A stretch of 30,224 nucleotides of DNA. Source: Spirochaetota bacterium (GTDB taxonomy: Bacteria > Spirochaetota > Spirochaetia > DSM-27196 > PWMO01). The translations under genes were made by a program, and so were the position numbers. How positions within the stretch are numbered: position 1 is the stretch's first letter; the number at the start of each line of letters is the position of its first letter. Shown one piece after another: positions 7,157 to 14,439 of the stretch. The stretch spans positions 1 to 30,224 of the forward strand of contig JAAAOH010000207.1 of NCBI GenBank assembly GCA_009908925.1, read 5' to 3'. Below the pieces are notes generated by a model, which was not told where the DNA came from, did not search any database, and was given only the letters and a program-made list of their open reading frames with translations.

Positions 7157-8593
7157 GTGTCCCTCAACTGGCGGGAAATCGATCTCGTACTCGAAGAGCT
7201 CGATCTCGTCGACTCCCACGTCCAGCGTGTGGTCCAACCGGATTACCGCACCCTCGTCTTTGAGCTCTACCGGCCGGGCGATCGGTATCACCTCCTCGTC
7301 TCGCTCCAACAAGGCGCCACCCGTATTCATCGTGTTTCGCGCACGCCCGGCAAACCTAAGAAGGCCCAGCGCTTCGAGCAGTTTCTCCGTGCACGGCTCG
7401 AAGGGGGACGAATCGTCGACGCCTACCAGATCGAGGGAGAGCGTATCGTGAAAATCACCGTGGAGCGTGCCGGAGAGCGAACGCTGCTATGGATCCGACT
7501 GTGGGGCGGCGCCGCGAACGTCATCGTCACCGACGCCTACGGCATTATCCTCGATGCCGTCTACCGGCGCCCCAAACGCGATGAGGTTTCAGGCGCCCGA
7601 TACGATCCGGAGGCGGACATCTCAAGGTCCGATGAGGATGATGCGAAGCGCAGGGCACGGCTGGAAAGCTTCACCGTACGCGAGCGTCCCCGCGAAAAGA
7701 GCTTCAACGAGTTTCTCGAGGAGGTCTACGGTCGGCGCGCCGAGGAGGAGCGCAGGGAGCAGATCGCCGCGGGCGTGCGCAAGCGACTGCAGACCGAACT
7801 CTCGCGCACCCGGCGAAACCTTGCAAACCTCGAGCGCAAGCAGGAGGAGGCGGAGGACCACGAGCAGTACAGGATCTACGGTGATCTCATCATGTCGAAC
7901 CTCCATCGCATCTCCCCGGGCGACCGGTGGGTGGAGGCGGAAAACTACTTCCGGGACAACGAGTCCACCACCATCGAGCTCGACCCCGACCTCGCCCCCC
8001 ACGAGAACGCGGAGAAGTACTACGCGCGACACAAGAAGGCGAAGCAGAGCCTAGAGAACATCAACGAGCAACTGGAAAACCAGCGGCGGCGAGCGCGGCA
8101 GCTCGAGGAGCAGATCGAGGAGGTCGACGAGACCGATGACATCGCCACACTCCGGGAGACGGCGCAGTCGCTTGAACCTGCGCAGAAGAGCGATGATCGT
8201 GACCAGAGACCGGGGCTGCAGTTTGAATCCCAGGGCTTCCGCATCCTCGTGGGGCGAACCGCGCGGGAGAATGATGAGCTGTTACGCCGCTACGTACGCG
8301 GAAACGACTACTGGCTGCACACCCGGGACGCCCCGGGTGGCTACGTCTTCGTCCGATCGAAACCGGGTAAATCCGTTCCACTCGATGTCCTCCTCGATGC
8401 GGGGAACCTCGCGGTGTGGTACAGCAAGGCCCGGAACGCCGGTGAGGCCGATCTCTTCTACACGCAGGTGAAGCACCTTCGGCGGGCCAAGCACGGGAAG
8501 ACGGGACTGGTCATCCCGACGCAGGAGAAGAACCTTGCCGTGCGAGTAGAAAGGGAGCGACTCGATCGTCTGTTCGATCAGCCCCGCAAATGA
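7157..8593 (+). CDS. NFACT family protein (RqcH/FbpA-like), short form
   Basis: A 478-residue NFACT-family protein. Bacterial RqcH binds stalled 50S-peptidyl-tRNA and recruits tRNA-Ala to add C-terminal alanine tails; other members are described as fibronectin-binding proteins. The N-terminal NFACT-N domain (about 1-140) carries the block LEGGRIVDAYQIEGERIVKI. A charged coiled-coil region spans about 180-345. The C-terminal NFACT-R domain (about 355-475) has WLHTRDAPGGYVFVR and the stretch AGNLAVWYSKARNAGEADL. It is about 90 residues shorter than typical RqcH, and only some 45 residues lie where the helix-hairpin-helix domain normally sits. The Asp-Arg pair needed for tRNA binding in RqcH reads Glu95-Arg96. 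Start GTG at 7157 follows the macrodomain stop by two bases. Confidence 0.88.
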   Translation: MSLNWREIDLVLEELDLVDSHVQRVVQPDYRTLVFELYRPGDRYHLLVSLQQGATRIHRVSRTPGKPKKAQRFEQFLRARLEGGRIVDAYQIEGERIVKITVERAGERTLLWIRLWGGAANVIVTDAYGIILDAVYRRPKRDEVSGARYDPEADISRSDEDDAKRRARLESFTVRERPREKSFNEFLEEVYGRRAEEERREQIAAGVRKRLQTELSRTRRNLANLERKQEEAEDHEQYRIYGDLIMSNLHRISPGDRWVEAENYFRDNESTTIELDPDLAPHENAEKYYARHKKAKQSLENINEQLENQRRRARQLEEQIEEVDETDDIATLRETAQSLEPAQKSDDRDQRPGLQFESQGFRILVGRTARENDELLRRYVRGNDYWLHTRDAPGGYVFVRSKPGKSVPLDVLLDAGNLAVWYSKARNAGEADLFYTQVKHLRRAKHGKTGLVIPTQEKNLAVRVERERLDRLFDQPRK

Positions 8594-8610
8594 CACTTCG
8601 CAATCGACCC

Positions 8611-8639
8611 TTGCCGCAAACGACAAAAAGCTTCAAATT
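8611..8639 (+). promoter_or_regulatory. Weak promoter candidate upstream of the AMMECR1 gene
   Basis: TTGCCG (8611-8616) and CAAATT (8634-8639) are 17 bases apart and the second box ends nine bases before the GTG at 8649. Each box matches only three of six consensus positions. It is listed because its distance to the start codon equals that of stronger promoters in this window and no Shine-Dalgarno is visible. Confidence 0.2.
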
Positions 8640-8648
8640 CCCTGTACA

Positions 8649-9242
8649 GTGAGCGACACGTTTTCACTTTCAAACGACGAGAAGCGCTACCTGATCCGAA
8701 TAGCGCGCGGCGCTGTGTGGGCAAAGCTCACCGGCAACGCTCCGTCCCCTCCGCAGCCGCCAAGCGAGACCGTATTCCAGCCGGCCGGGGCCTTTGTGAC
8801 CCTGCGCGTTCCTCAATCGGGCCGGGAGAAACCAGCGGGCGATGGGGGAGGCGCCCTGCGCGGGTGTATCGGCCACGTCATCGCGCGGCAGCCGCTTGAG
8901 CAGACCATCCGTGATGCCGCGGTGTCGGCGGCGTTTCGTGACCCTCGGTTCGACCCCATCACGTTGCCGGAGCTCGAGAGGGTACGCTTCGAAATATCCG
9001 TGCTCTCTCCGTTGCGCCGCGTTTCCTCCCCGCAGGAGGTTATTCCCGGCACCCATGGAGTGATGGTGAGCGCCTCCGGGCACTCGGGTCTGCTACTGCC
9101 GCAGGTTGCGACCGAGCAGGGGTGGGAACGGGAGACGTTTCTCACCCATTGCTGTTACAAGGCGCACCTCGCCCCCGAATGCTGGCGAGAACCGTCGACT
9201 GAGATACAGGTCTTCACCGCGACGGTGTTCGATGAAAAGTAA
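8649..9242 (+). CDS. amrA: AMMECR1 domain protein (AmmeMemoRadiSam system protein A)
   Basis: A 197-residue AMMECR1-domain protein. The hallmark LRGCIGH is at residues 70-76, followed by QPLEQTIRDAAVSAAFRDPR and the C-terminal GLLLPQVATEQGW and FLTHCCYKAHLAPECW blocks. In many prokaryotes this domain is encoded beside or fused to a MEMO-type dioxygenase and a radical SAM enzyme, whose joint function is not settled. Neither partner is present here. Two small low-complexity insertions, rich in Pro (about 31-39) and in Gly/Lys (about 58-69), lie before the hallmark. The start is a GTG with no obvious Shine-Dalgarno, 55 bases after the NFACT-like gene. Confidence 0.9.
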   Translation: MSDTFSLSNDEKRYLIRIARGAVWAKLTGNAPSPPQPPSETVFQPAGAFVTLRVPQSGREKPAGDGGGALRGCIGHVIARQPLEQTIRDAAVSAAFRDPRFDPITLPELERVRFEISVLSPLRRVSSPQEVIPGTHGVMVSASGHSGLLLPQVATEQGWERETFLTHCCYKAHLAPECWREPSTEIQVFTATVFDEK

Positions 9243-9278
9243 ATCGTCGGGCAGACCGACAAAGGGAATAAGGAATAG

Positions 9279-10742
9279 ATGGAACTTTCACAGCTTGCCG
9301 ACGGATTGGTTCGCATCGACAGGCATGACGGCACCTTTCTCGGGATTGCAACCTACATCCCCACGAACCGGTTCGCCGTAACCAAACTCACCGGCATGAA
9401 ACGCTCCCACGGCACCATCGTGTTCGAGGACGAGCTTCGCACCTGGCATATCCACGGATTCACGCAGCACACGGAACAGCTCTATCTCTACGGAGACTAC
9501 GTGGAAGGACACACCCTTTCGGAGGTGCTGCAATACTCGGCCGACGGATTCCTGCCCTACCTCAGCCGGCTGACCCGAGCGGTCAACACGCTGACGGCTT
9601 CCGAGCAGCCCACGCCGGTGCTGCACTCCCGCAGCATAGTGTTTCTCGACGACGGTGGCGTGCTCTTCCTCCCGCCGGATCTTGTCGACGCCATGACGGG
9701 GTTCCAGGCGCCGGCGGATCGACGGCAGTTCTACGAAGTGTACCATCACCCCGATCTCGATGCCGAGCACAACCTCTCCTATGCGGTGGCCGTGCTGGCG
9801 TTTCAGTCCCTGAGCGGCCAGGTTCCGTTTGATGATACCGAGGAAGAAGAGCTCACCGAACGCATGCGATCCGGACTAGTGGCAAACCCACGTTACATTG
9901 TGCCGGAGATTATCGAGGCGGTGGGAGACACCCTGCGAGGCAGCCTTGCCGATCCGGAGGGCAAGCTCCCCACCCTCGAGGGGTGGGCCGACACATTTCA
10001 ATCATGGATACAGCATGGAACGCACCGGGAGATCAGCGACGAGGAACGCGCCCGCCTCTTCGAAGAGGCGGAGGCGCAGCAAAGGGGCATGGAGAGAACC
10101 TACAGGCGCCGGGAGCACATCCGCCGCAACTGGCGCCGCTACGTGGGAATCACGCTGGTTGCGGTGCTCATCGGGACCATTCCCGCAACGATTCTCTACC
10201 GCTCCTTCGAACCGCGCGAGACCGCCGGCTACACGCCGGCGCAAGTTGTGGAGGCCTTCTACTACGGGATGAACGAGCTCGACCATGAGATTATGGCTGA
10301 CGCCACCGTTGAGGGTGCGGGCGACACTGAGACTCGCGAGGTTACTACTATGTTCGTGGTCTCCCGCATGCGGACCGCTGTGGAAATGAGCTCCAGCCTC
10401 ATCGACGCCCGGGACTGGTACGCCGATGGTAAGCCTCCCATCGAAGAGGGACGGCAGGTATACGGCGTCGCCGATCTTCGCCTCGAGGCACTGCGCCCCC
10501 CTGCCGAGGCTGAGCACGCTTTCCGCGTAACCTACGACAAGTGGTACCCGACCGGCATGGATCGTGAGAGCGGCGGAGAGGGCATTCTCGTCGGATTCGA
10601 ACGGGTCGACCGGGTGTACCTCAAGCAGAGCCGTGGCGACTGGGTGATCTATCAGATCGACCGGCTCGAGGACCGGACCATGGAACGGCGGCGCACCGAC
10701 GGCACCCTCATCGAGGAACCCGCGGCGAGCTCGGAACCCTGA
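9279..10742 (+). CDS. Membrane-anchored protein-kinase-like protein with degenerate catalytic motifs (probable pseudokinase)
   Basis: A 487-residue protein with no close family that I can name. Residues 1-245 read like a worn Ser/Thr kinase fold. The hinge-like YVEGHTLSEVL (74-84) fits. The catalytic-loop position reads VLHSRSIVFLDDGG (114-127), so His-Arg-Asp and the catalytic Asn are absent. The expected Asp-Phe-Gly site reads LPPDL (131-135). The C-lobe block LSYAVAVLAFQSLSGQVPFD (166-185) and a terminal LADPEGKLPTLEGW follow. A basic, coiled stretch (250-287) leads to one membrane helix (about 288-308). An extracytoplasmic domain of about 175 residues begins YTPAQVVEAFYYGMNELD. The positive-inside rule places the kinase-like part in the cytoplasm. 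The ATG at 9279 has AAGGA five bases upstream. A role as a signalling scaffold is inference. Confidence 0.75.
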   Translation: MELSQLADGLVRIDRHDGTFLGIATYIPTNRFAVTKLTGMKRSHGTIVFEDELRTWHIHGFTQHTEQLYLYGDYVEGHTLSEVLQYSADGFLPYLSRLTRAVNTLTASEQPTPVLHSRSIVFLDDGGVLFLPPDLVDAMTGFQAPADRRQFYEVYHHPDLDAEHNLSYAVAVLAFQSLSGQVPFDDTEEEELTERMRSGLVANPRYIVPEIIEAVGDTLRGSLADPEGKLPTLEGWADTFQSWIQHGTHREISDEERARLFEEAEAQQRGMERTYRRREHIRRNWRRYVGITLVAVLIGTIPATILYRSFEPRETAGYTPAQVVEAFYYGMNELDHEIMADATVEGAGDTETREVTTMFVVSRMRTAVEMSSSLIDARDWYADGKPPIEEGRQVYGVADLRLEALRPPAEAEHAFRVTYDKWYPTGMDRESGGEGILVGFERVDRVYLKQSRGDWVIYQIDRLEDRTMERRRTDGTLIEEPAASSEP

Positions 10743-10775
10743 AGCTCGGAGCCATGGCCTCTCGCGGGCGCGACC

Positions 10776-11897
10776 TCAGAACTGTGACACCAGAAAGGTG
10801 ATGAGCCCGGTGACGAAGAAGCCGCCACCGGCGTACATCATCACCGTGCCCGGAGACACTCCGTCGGGCTGCACCGCATCACTGAGGAAGGCATCGGCGG
10901 CGTAATCCACGCCGTATCCCGCCCCCGCAAATACCGCCCCCATGACCATAAGACCGAGTCCCCCGTTTCGCAGCTCCGTGCGGTCGCCCTCGGCAAACTC
11001 CGGCGGCGCGAGGTCGAGCTCGGGGAGCGTGGGCAGGGGCTCGATCTCGGCCTCATCGGCGGGCTCGGCATCGGGAGCGGGCTGTTCCGGCTGTGCCCTC
11101 GGAACCGGCTCGGCAAGCTGCTCAGGCTCCCCGTAGAAACCGTAGACGTAGGAGTACGCCTCCGGGAATTGGTCCTCGAGGACCGCCGCGCCTCTCGGCT
11201 GCGCCTCAAAGCTGTGCCGGGTCCAGAACGCCACCGACTCACCGTCGAGGGCGTCCGAAACCTCTATCGCGACTCCCGCCTCGGCGGATACGGTGCGCGC
11301 ACGCGTGCCGGCGGCCACGACCGTGGCCTCGCCCTCTGCCTCGATCGGCCTCGGGCGAAGGGTCGCACGTCCGGCGATGGTCGAGACCGCGGTGTAGACG
11401 GCAGCGGTGGTGGGATCTGCAAGTACGTCGACGGCGACGTCGCTTCCCGGAGTAACCGTGACCAGGGCATCGGGCCCCTCCACAACGACGTTACCCGCGG
11501 CCGAGGAAGGCACGACCACCCTCAGGCGCCCGAAGTACATGACAAGGCGCCCACCGCCTGTATCGTCGACGTCTTCAAGGCGGATAGTGGCCTGGGCGGC
11601 AAGCTTGATCAATGTACGGGCGGGAAGCAGCTGCAGCTCCAGACTCGTGTTTTCCTCGACCTGTAGCAGTGAGCCCGCGAGAATTGGTTGCCCGGCAACC
11701 GGCTCGAGGTGCGCGTCGTAGGCGGAGACGTTGCCGTCACGGAACAGCGAGAGCCGACCGCCCTCGGCGGTGAGCAACATCCCGATGGGTGTGCGCCCCT
11801 CTTCCTGTGGCTGCGCTTGCATCTGACCGTCCTCCTGAGCCTGCAGGAAGACGGTCACGAGGAAAAGCATAAGGAATGCTGCAAATAGCCGGTACAT
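10776..11897 (-). CDS. Exported FecR-domain protein with C-terminal hydrophobic segments
   Basis: A 373-residue protein with a signal peptide (MYRLFAAFLMLFLVTVFLQA) and no lipobox Cys. Residues about 35-215 form a beta-rich FecR-like domain, including GSLLQVEENTSLELQL and LVMYFGRLRVVVP. Residues 258-303 are a Pro/Glu/Ala-rich linker. The C-terminus has two short glycine-rich hydrophobic segments (about 313-332 and 350-371), which could form a membrane hairpin. FecR domains are best known as periplasmic parts of sigma-factor signalling in iron uptake. Stand-alone exported versions are common in spirochaetes and their role is unknown. No sigma factor or TonB receptor is nearby. The start at 11897 was chosen for the signal peptide and the promoter placed just before it; an upstream in-frame extension is unlikely. 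It converges on the pseudokinase gene with 33 bases between. Confidence 0.8.
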   Translation of the reverse strand: MYRLFAAFLMLFLVTVFLQAQEDGQMQAQPQEEGRTPIGMLLTAEGGRLSLFRDGNVSAYDAHLEPVAGQPILAGSLLQVEENTSLELQLLPARTLIKLAAQATIRLEDVDDTGGGRLVMYFGRLRVVVPSSAAGNVVVEGPDALVTVTPGSDVAVDVLADPTTAAVYTAVSTIAGRATLRPRPIEAEGEATVVAAGTRARTVSAEAGVAIEVSDALDGESVAFWTRHSFEAQPRGAAVLEDQFPEAYSYVYGFYGEPEQLAEPVPRAQPEQPAPDAEPADEAEIEPLPTLPELDLAPPEFAEGDRTELRNGGLGLMVMGAVFAGAGYGVDYAADAFLSDAVQPDGVSPGTVMMYAGGGFFVTGLITFLVSQF

Positions 11898-11906
11898 GTA
11901 ACATGG

Positions 11907-11935
11907 AGTGTAGCCCAATTCCTTGCGTGGCTCAA
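11907..11935 (-). promoter_or_regulatory. Promoter of the FecR-domain gene (leaderless arrangement)
   Basis: On the minus strand TTGAGC (complement of 11930-11935) and TACACT (complement of 11907-11912) are 17 bases apart. The -10 ends nine bases before the ATG at 11897, so transcription would begin within about three bases of the start codon. No well-placed Shine-Dalgarno is seen. The -35 box is two bases from the -35 box of the divergent promoter at 11938-11967. Confidence 0.55.
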
Positions 11936-11937
11936 CA

Positions 11938-11967
11938 TTGCACAGCGCTGTAATCTGCAGGTATAGT
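11938..11967 (+). promoter_or_regulatory. Promoter of the unknown gene at 11976 and murD (leaderless arrangement)
   Basis: TTGCAC (11938-11943) and TATAGT (11962-11967) are 18 bases apart. The -10 matches five of six consensus bases and ends eight bases before the ATG at 11976. The predicted transcript starts at about 11974-11976, that is at the start codon, and no Shine-Dalgarno is present. Confidence 0.6.
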
Positions 11968-11975
11968 GGCCGTTG

Positions 11976-12923
11976 ATGGAGCAGGCAACGGGAGAAATCA
12001 AGCTCGGCTACTCCGACACCGGCATGAACGAGATCATCTCGGTGTCCCCGGCCGAGCCGACTGCTTTTACACGGCACTTCGACCAAAACGAAGATTTTTT
12101 TCTGCGCCTTCCCTCCGCGGTTGTCGTACCATCGCTTCCCATTCACCACGATGTGCGCCAGTCGAGCCCGGGTGAAGCCTATCTCTCGGCTCTCCGCGAC
12201 CTCACTCGGACCCTTATCGCACGAAGGCTCGCCATCTTCCACGGCCTCTCATACGTTTTCGACCCGGCCGAAGTGCAGCGACCCACGTTCTACGCCCTCC
12301 ACGAGCAGGGAGGAAGGATCGACCTCTATCTGCTCAGGCTCGACCTCTCCTTTCGTCCCACGGTTCATGAAATCAGCGAACGAGGCTCCAACGACGTGAG
12401 CCCGGCGTACCGCACCGACAGGCTCTACGTCGAGGCGGACATGATTCCCGTCACCGGCATCATAGGATCCCAGTCGGATCCCGATGGCGTTCGCGTGGAG
12501 CAGATTGTCTCCGAGACCTGGATCGGCGAGACCGGCCGTGGCTACTTCGTGCAGGGAATCTGGCTGGACAGAGACCTGACCAAGTTCTTCTCCAAGCTGT
12601 TTCTCCCGCCCGGGAAGCGGACCTATCCCTACTATCCCCTCACCTGCAAGTACCGTTCGGTCTGCCTGAGCGTCGTCGACCTGCTGCCCGCGAGACGGTG
12701 GGAGCAGACGCCCCTCTTACATGCAGCTCGGGATTTTCTCAAGCCTCATATCGAAGAGATCCAGAAGGCGCTCAAGGAGCAGGAGTTCAGCGAGAACCTC
12801 GAGACGTTTCAGCGGTTGAAAGCACAAATCGATGAGAGCCGGCAGAAGGCCTGCAGCAGTTTGCATGTGCGTGCCTATCTCAACGAATCGGACATGAAGG
12901 AGTTCGTCGTTGAAAGCTCCTGA
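11976..12923 (+). CDS. Conserved-looking hypothetical protein coupled to murD
   Basis: A 315-residue protein that I do not recognise. It has no signal peptide or membrane helix. The middle is a mixed alpha/beta region with the blocks RIDLYLLRLDLSFRPTVHE, ADMIPVTGIIGSQSDPDG and ETGRGYFVQGIWLDRDLTKFF. The last 70 residues, from about 247, are a charged helix likely to form a coiled coil (HIEEIQKALKEQEFSENLE). The ATG at 11976 is preferred over the in-frame TTG just before it because of the promoter spacing. Its 3' end overlaps the murD start by 14 bases and contains the murD Shine-Dalgarno, so the two are translated together. That suggests, but does not show, a link to envelope or cell-wall work. 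Confidence 0.75.
   Translation: MEQATGEIKLGYSDTGMNEIISVSPAEPTAFTRHFDQNEDFFLRLPSAVVVPSLPIHHDVRQSSPGEAYLSALRDLTRTLIARRLAIFHGLSYVFDPAEVQRPTFYALHEQGGRIDLYLLRLDLSFRPTVHEISERGSNDVSPAYRTDRLYVEADMIPVTGIIGSQSDPDGVRVEQIVSETWIGETGRGYFVQGIWLDRDLTKFFSKLFLPPGKRTYPYYPLTCKYRSVCLSVVDLLPARRWEQTPLLHAARDFLKPHIEEIQKALKEQEFSENLETFQRLKAQIDESRQKACSSLHVRAYLNESDMKEFVVESS
12897..12902 (+). promoter_or_regulatory. Ribosome binding site selecting the TTG start of murD
   Basis: AAGGAG lies seven bases before the TTG at 12910, inside the 3' end of the preceding gene. It supports TTG as the real murD start; later in-frame candidates near 12960-12969 would begin inside the conserved nucleotide-binding strand. Confidence 0.7.
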
Positions 12924-14415
12924 ACCCTACACCACGCCTGAATCCTACGCCGGCGCAAGGGTGACCGTCATGGGACTCGGCGTCCACGGCGGCGGCGCCT
13001 CGGCGGCCCGGTTTCTCGCCCGCGAGGGCGCCGAGGTTACCGTCACGGATCTGAGGGACGAGACTGAGCTTGCCGCATCCCTCGATTCCATCGCGTCTCT
13101 CCCGATCCGTTTCGTTCTCGGCCGCCACGAGGAGGCAGACTTCGCCGAGGCCGATATCGTCATCAAGAATCCCGCGGTCCCCCGGAGCTCACGCTATCTC
13201 GCCCTCGCCCGCCGGATAGAAACCGATATTTCCATCTTTCTCTCGCGAACCTCCTCCCCGATCGTCGCCATCACCGGCACAAAGGGGAAGTCCTCGACGA
13301 GCTCGGCCGCCCACCATATTCTCTCTCAGACGATCGGAAATACATTCCTCGGCGGCAACATCACCCGCTCCCCGCTCGAGTTCGTGGATGAGCTCACCGA
13401 AGAGAGCACCGTGGTACTCGAGCTCTCCTCCTTTCAGCTCGGAGACCTGCGGCTCACCGGCGCGGGTATCGGTGCTCTGCGCCCGCGGGTGGCCGTCATC
13501 ACGAGCATCTTCCGCGATCACCTGGACTACTACGACTCGATGGATGATTACGTCGCCGACAAGCGGCTGATCTACGCCGCACAGCAGAACACCGATTGGA
13601 CGGTCGCCCGCGACGACTCGTGGGGACGCCTGTTTCTGCGTGAGACTCCCGCCCGGGGCGCGGTGGCCTCGGATGCTCGGCTCGACCCCGCCGAGGCGGG
13701 AGCCGTGGCCGGTGCGTGGCTCGACGGCGCGGTCGGCCTCGCGCGCGTCCCGGGCAGCAGAGACGGCGGCAGCGGCAGCGCAGGAGGCGTCCCAAACGCG
13801 GGCGGCGCCGCGGCAGGCGCGGCCCCGGAAGTCGTCGTGCCCGAGCGACTTCTCGTCCCCGGCATCCACATGCGGCGGAATCTCGTCGCCGCCGGTCTCG
13901 TGTGCCGTCTTCTCGGCGTGGAGGCGGATGCGATCCGCGACGCGGCCGCCGCCTACCCCGGCATTGAACACCGCCTCGAGCTCGTTCGCGAGCACGGCGG
14001 CGTGTGGTACTACAACGACTCGGCGGCAACCATTCCCGAGGCAACCCTCGAGGCGGTGAGCTCTTTCGAGGCGCCGGTACACCTCATAGCCGGGGGCACG
14101 GACAAGAACATAGACTTTTCGCTCTTCTCCCAGATCGCCGCGCGCGTGGCAGGGCTGTATCTCCTCGACGGCAATGCCACCGGGCCCATACTCGAGACCA
14201 TCACCACCGATGACGGTCCCGGCGCCCCCCGGTCACGCGGCCTCCGGCCGCATGGGCCCTTCGCCTCGCTCGATGATGCTGTTTCCGCGGCCGCGGGCGC
14301 GGCCCGGGAGGGCGAGGTCGTCATTCTCTCGCCCGGGTGCGCGTCATTCGGTATGTTTCAGAACGAGTTCGACCGTGGACGGCGATTCCGCGACATCGTG
14401 CAGGCGCTCGGATAG
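12910..14415 (+). CDS. murD: UDP-N-acetylmuramoylalanine--D-glutamate ligase
   Basis: A 501-residue cytoplasmic ligase that adds D-glutamate to UDP-MurNAc-L-Ala. Domain 1 has VTVMGLGVHGGGASAARFLA (about 18-37). The ATP loop ITGTKGKSST is at 121-130, with ELSSFQL (171-177), the metal/acyl-phosphate region SIFRDHLDYYDSMDDYVADK (199-218; the last Lys is the expected carbamylated one), NDSAAT, LIAGGTDKNIDF and LSPGCASFGMFQNEFDRG. An unusual Gly/Ala/Ser-rich insertion (about 277-307, bases 13738-13830) separates the central and C-terminal parts and makes the protein some 50 residues longer than typical MurD. The TTG start overlaps the upstream gene. murE and ddl are about 10 kb away in another transcript. 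Confidence 0.93.
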   Translation: MKAPEPYTTPESYAGARVTVMGLGVHGGGASAARFLAREGAEVTVTDLRDETELAASLDSIASLPIRFVLGRHEEADFAEADIVIKNPAVPRSSRYLALARRIETDISIFLSRTSSPIVAITGTKGKSSTSSAAHHILSQTIGNTFLGGNITRSPLEFVDELTEESTVVLELSSFQLGDLRLTGAGIGALRPRVAVITSIFRDHLDYYDSMDDYVADKRLIYAAQQNTDWTVARDDSWGRLFLRETPARGAVASDARLDPAEAGAVAGAWLDGAVGLARVPGSRDGGSGSAGGVPNAGGAAAGAAPEVVVPERLLVPGIHMRRNLVAAGLVCRLLGVEADAIRDAAAAYPGIEHRLELVREHGGVWYYNDSAATIPEATLEAVSSFEAPVHLIAGGTDKNIDFSLFSQIAARVAGLYLLDGNATGPILETITTDDGPGAPRSRGLRPHGPFASLDDAVSAAAGAAREGEVVILSPGCASFGMFQNEFDRGRRFRDIVQALG

Positions 14416-14439
14416 CAGGCGAGCACCCGGGAGGCTCGG

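Noticed and set aside
12897..12923. Possible frameshift joining the unknown gene to murD
   Set aside because: The overlap has a good Shine-Dalgarno and a TTG start for murD, and both proteins look complete, so coupled translation explains it.
13189..14082. A 297-codon open frame on the minus strand inside murD
   Set aside because: It is wholly antisense to conserved murD sequence and lacks a start context or recognisable domain.
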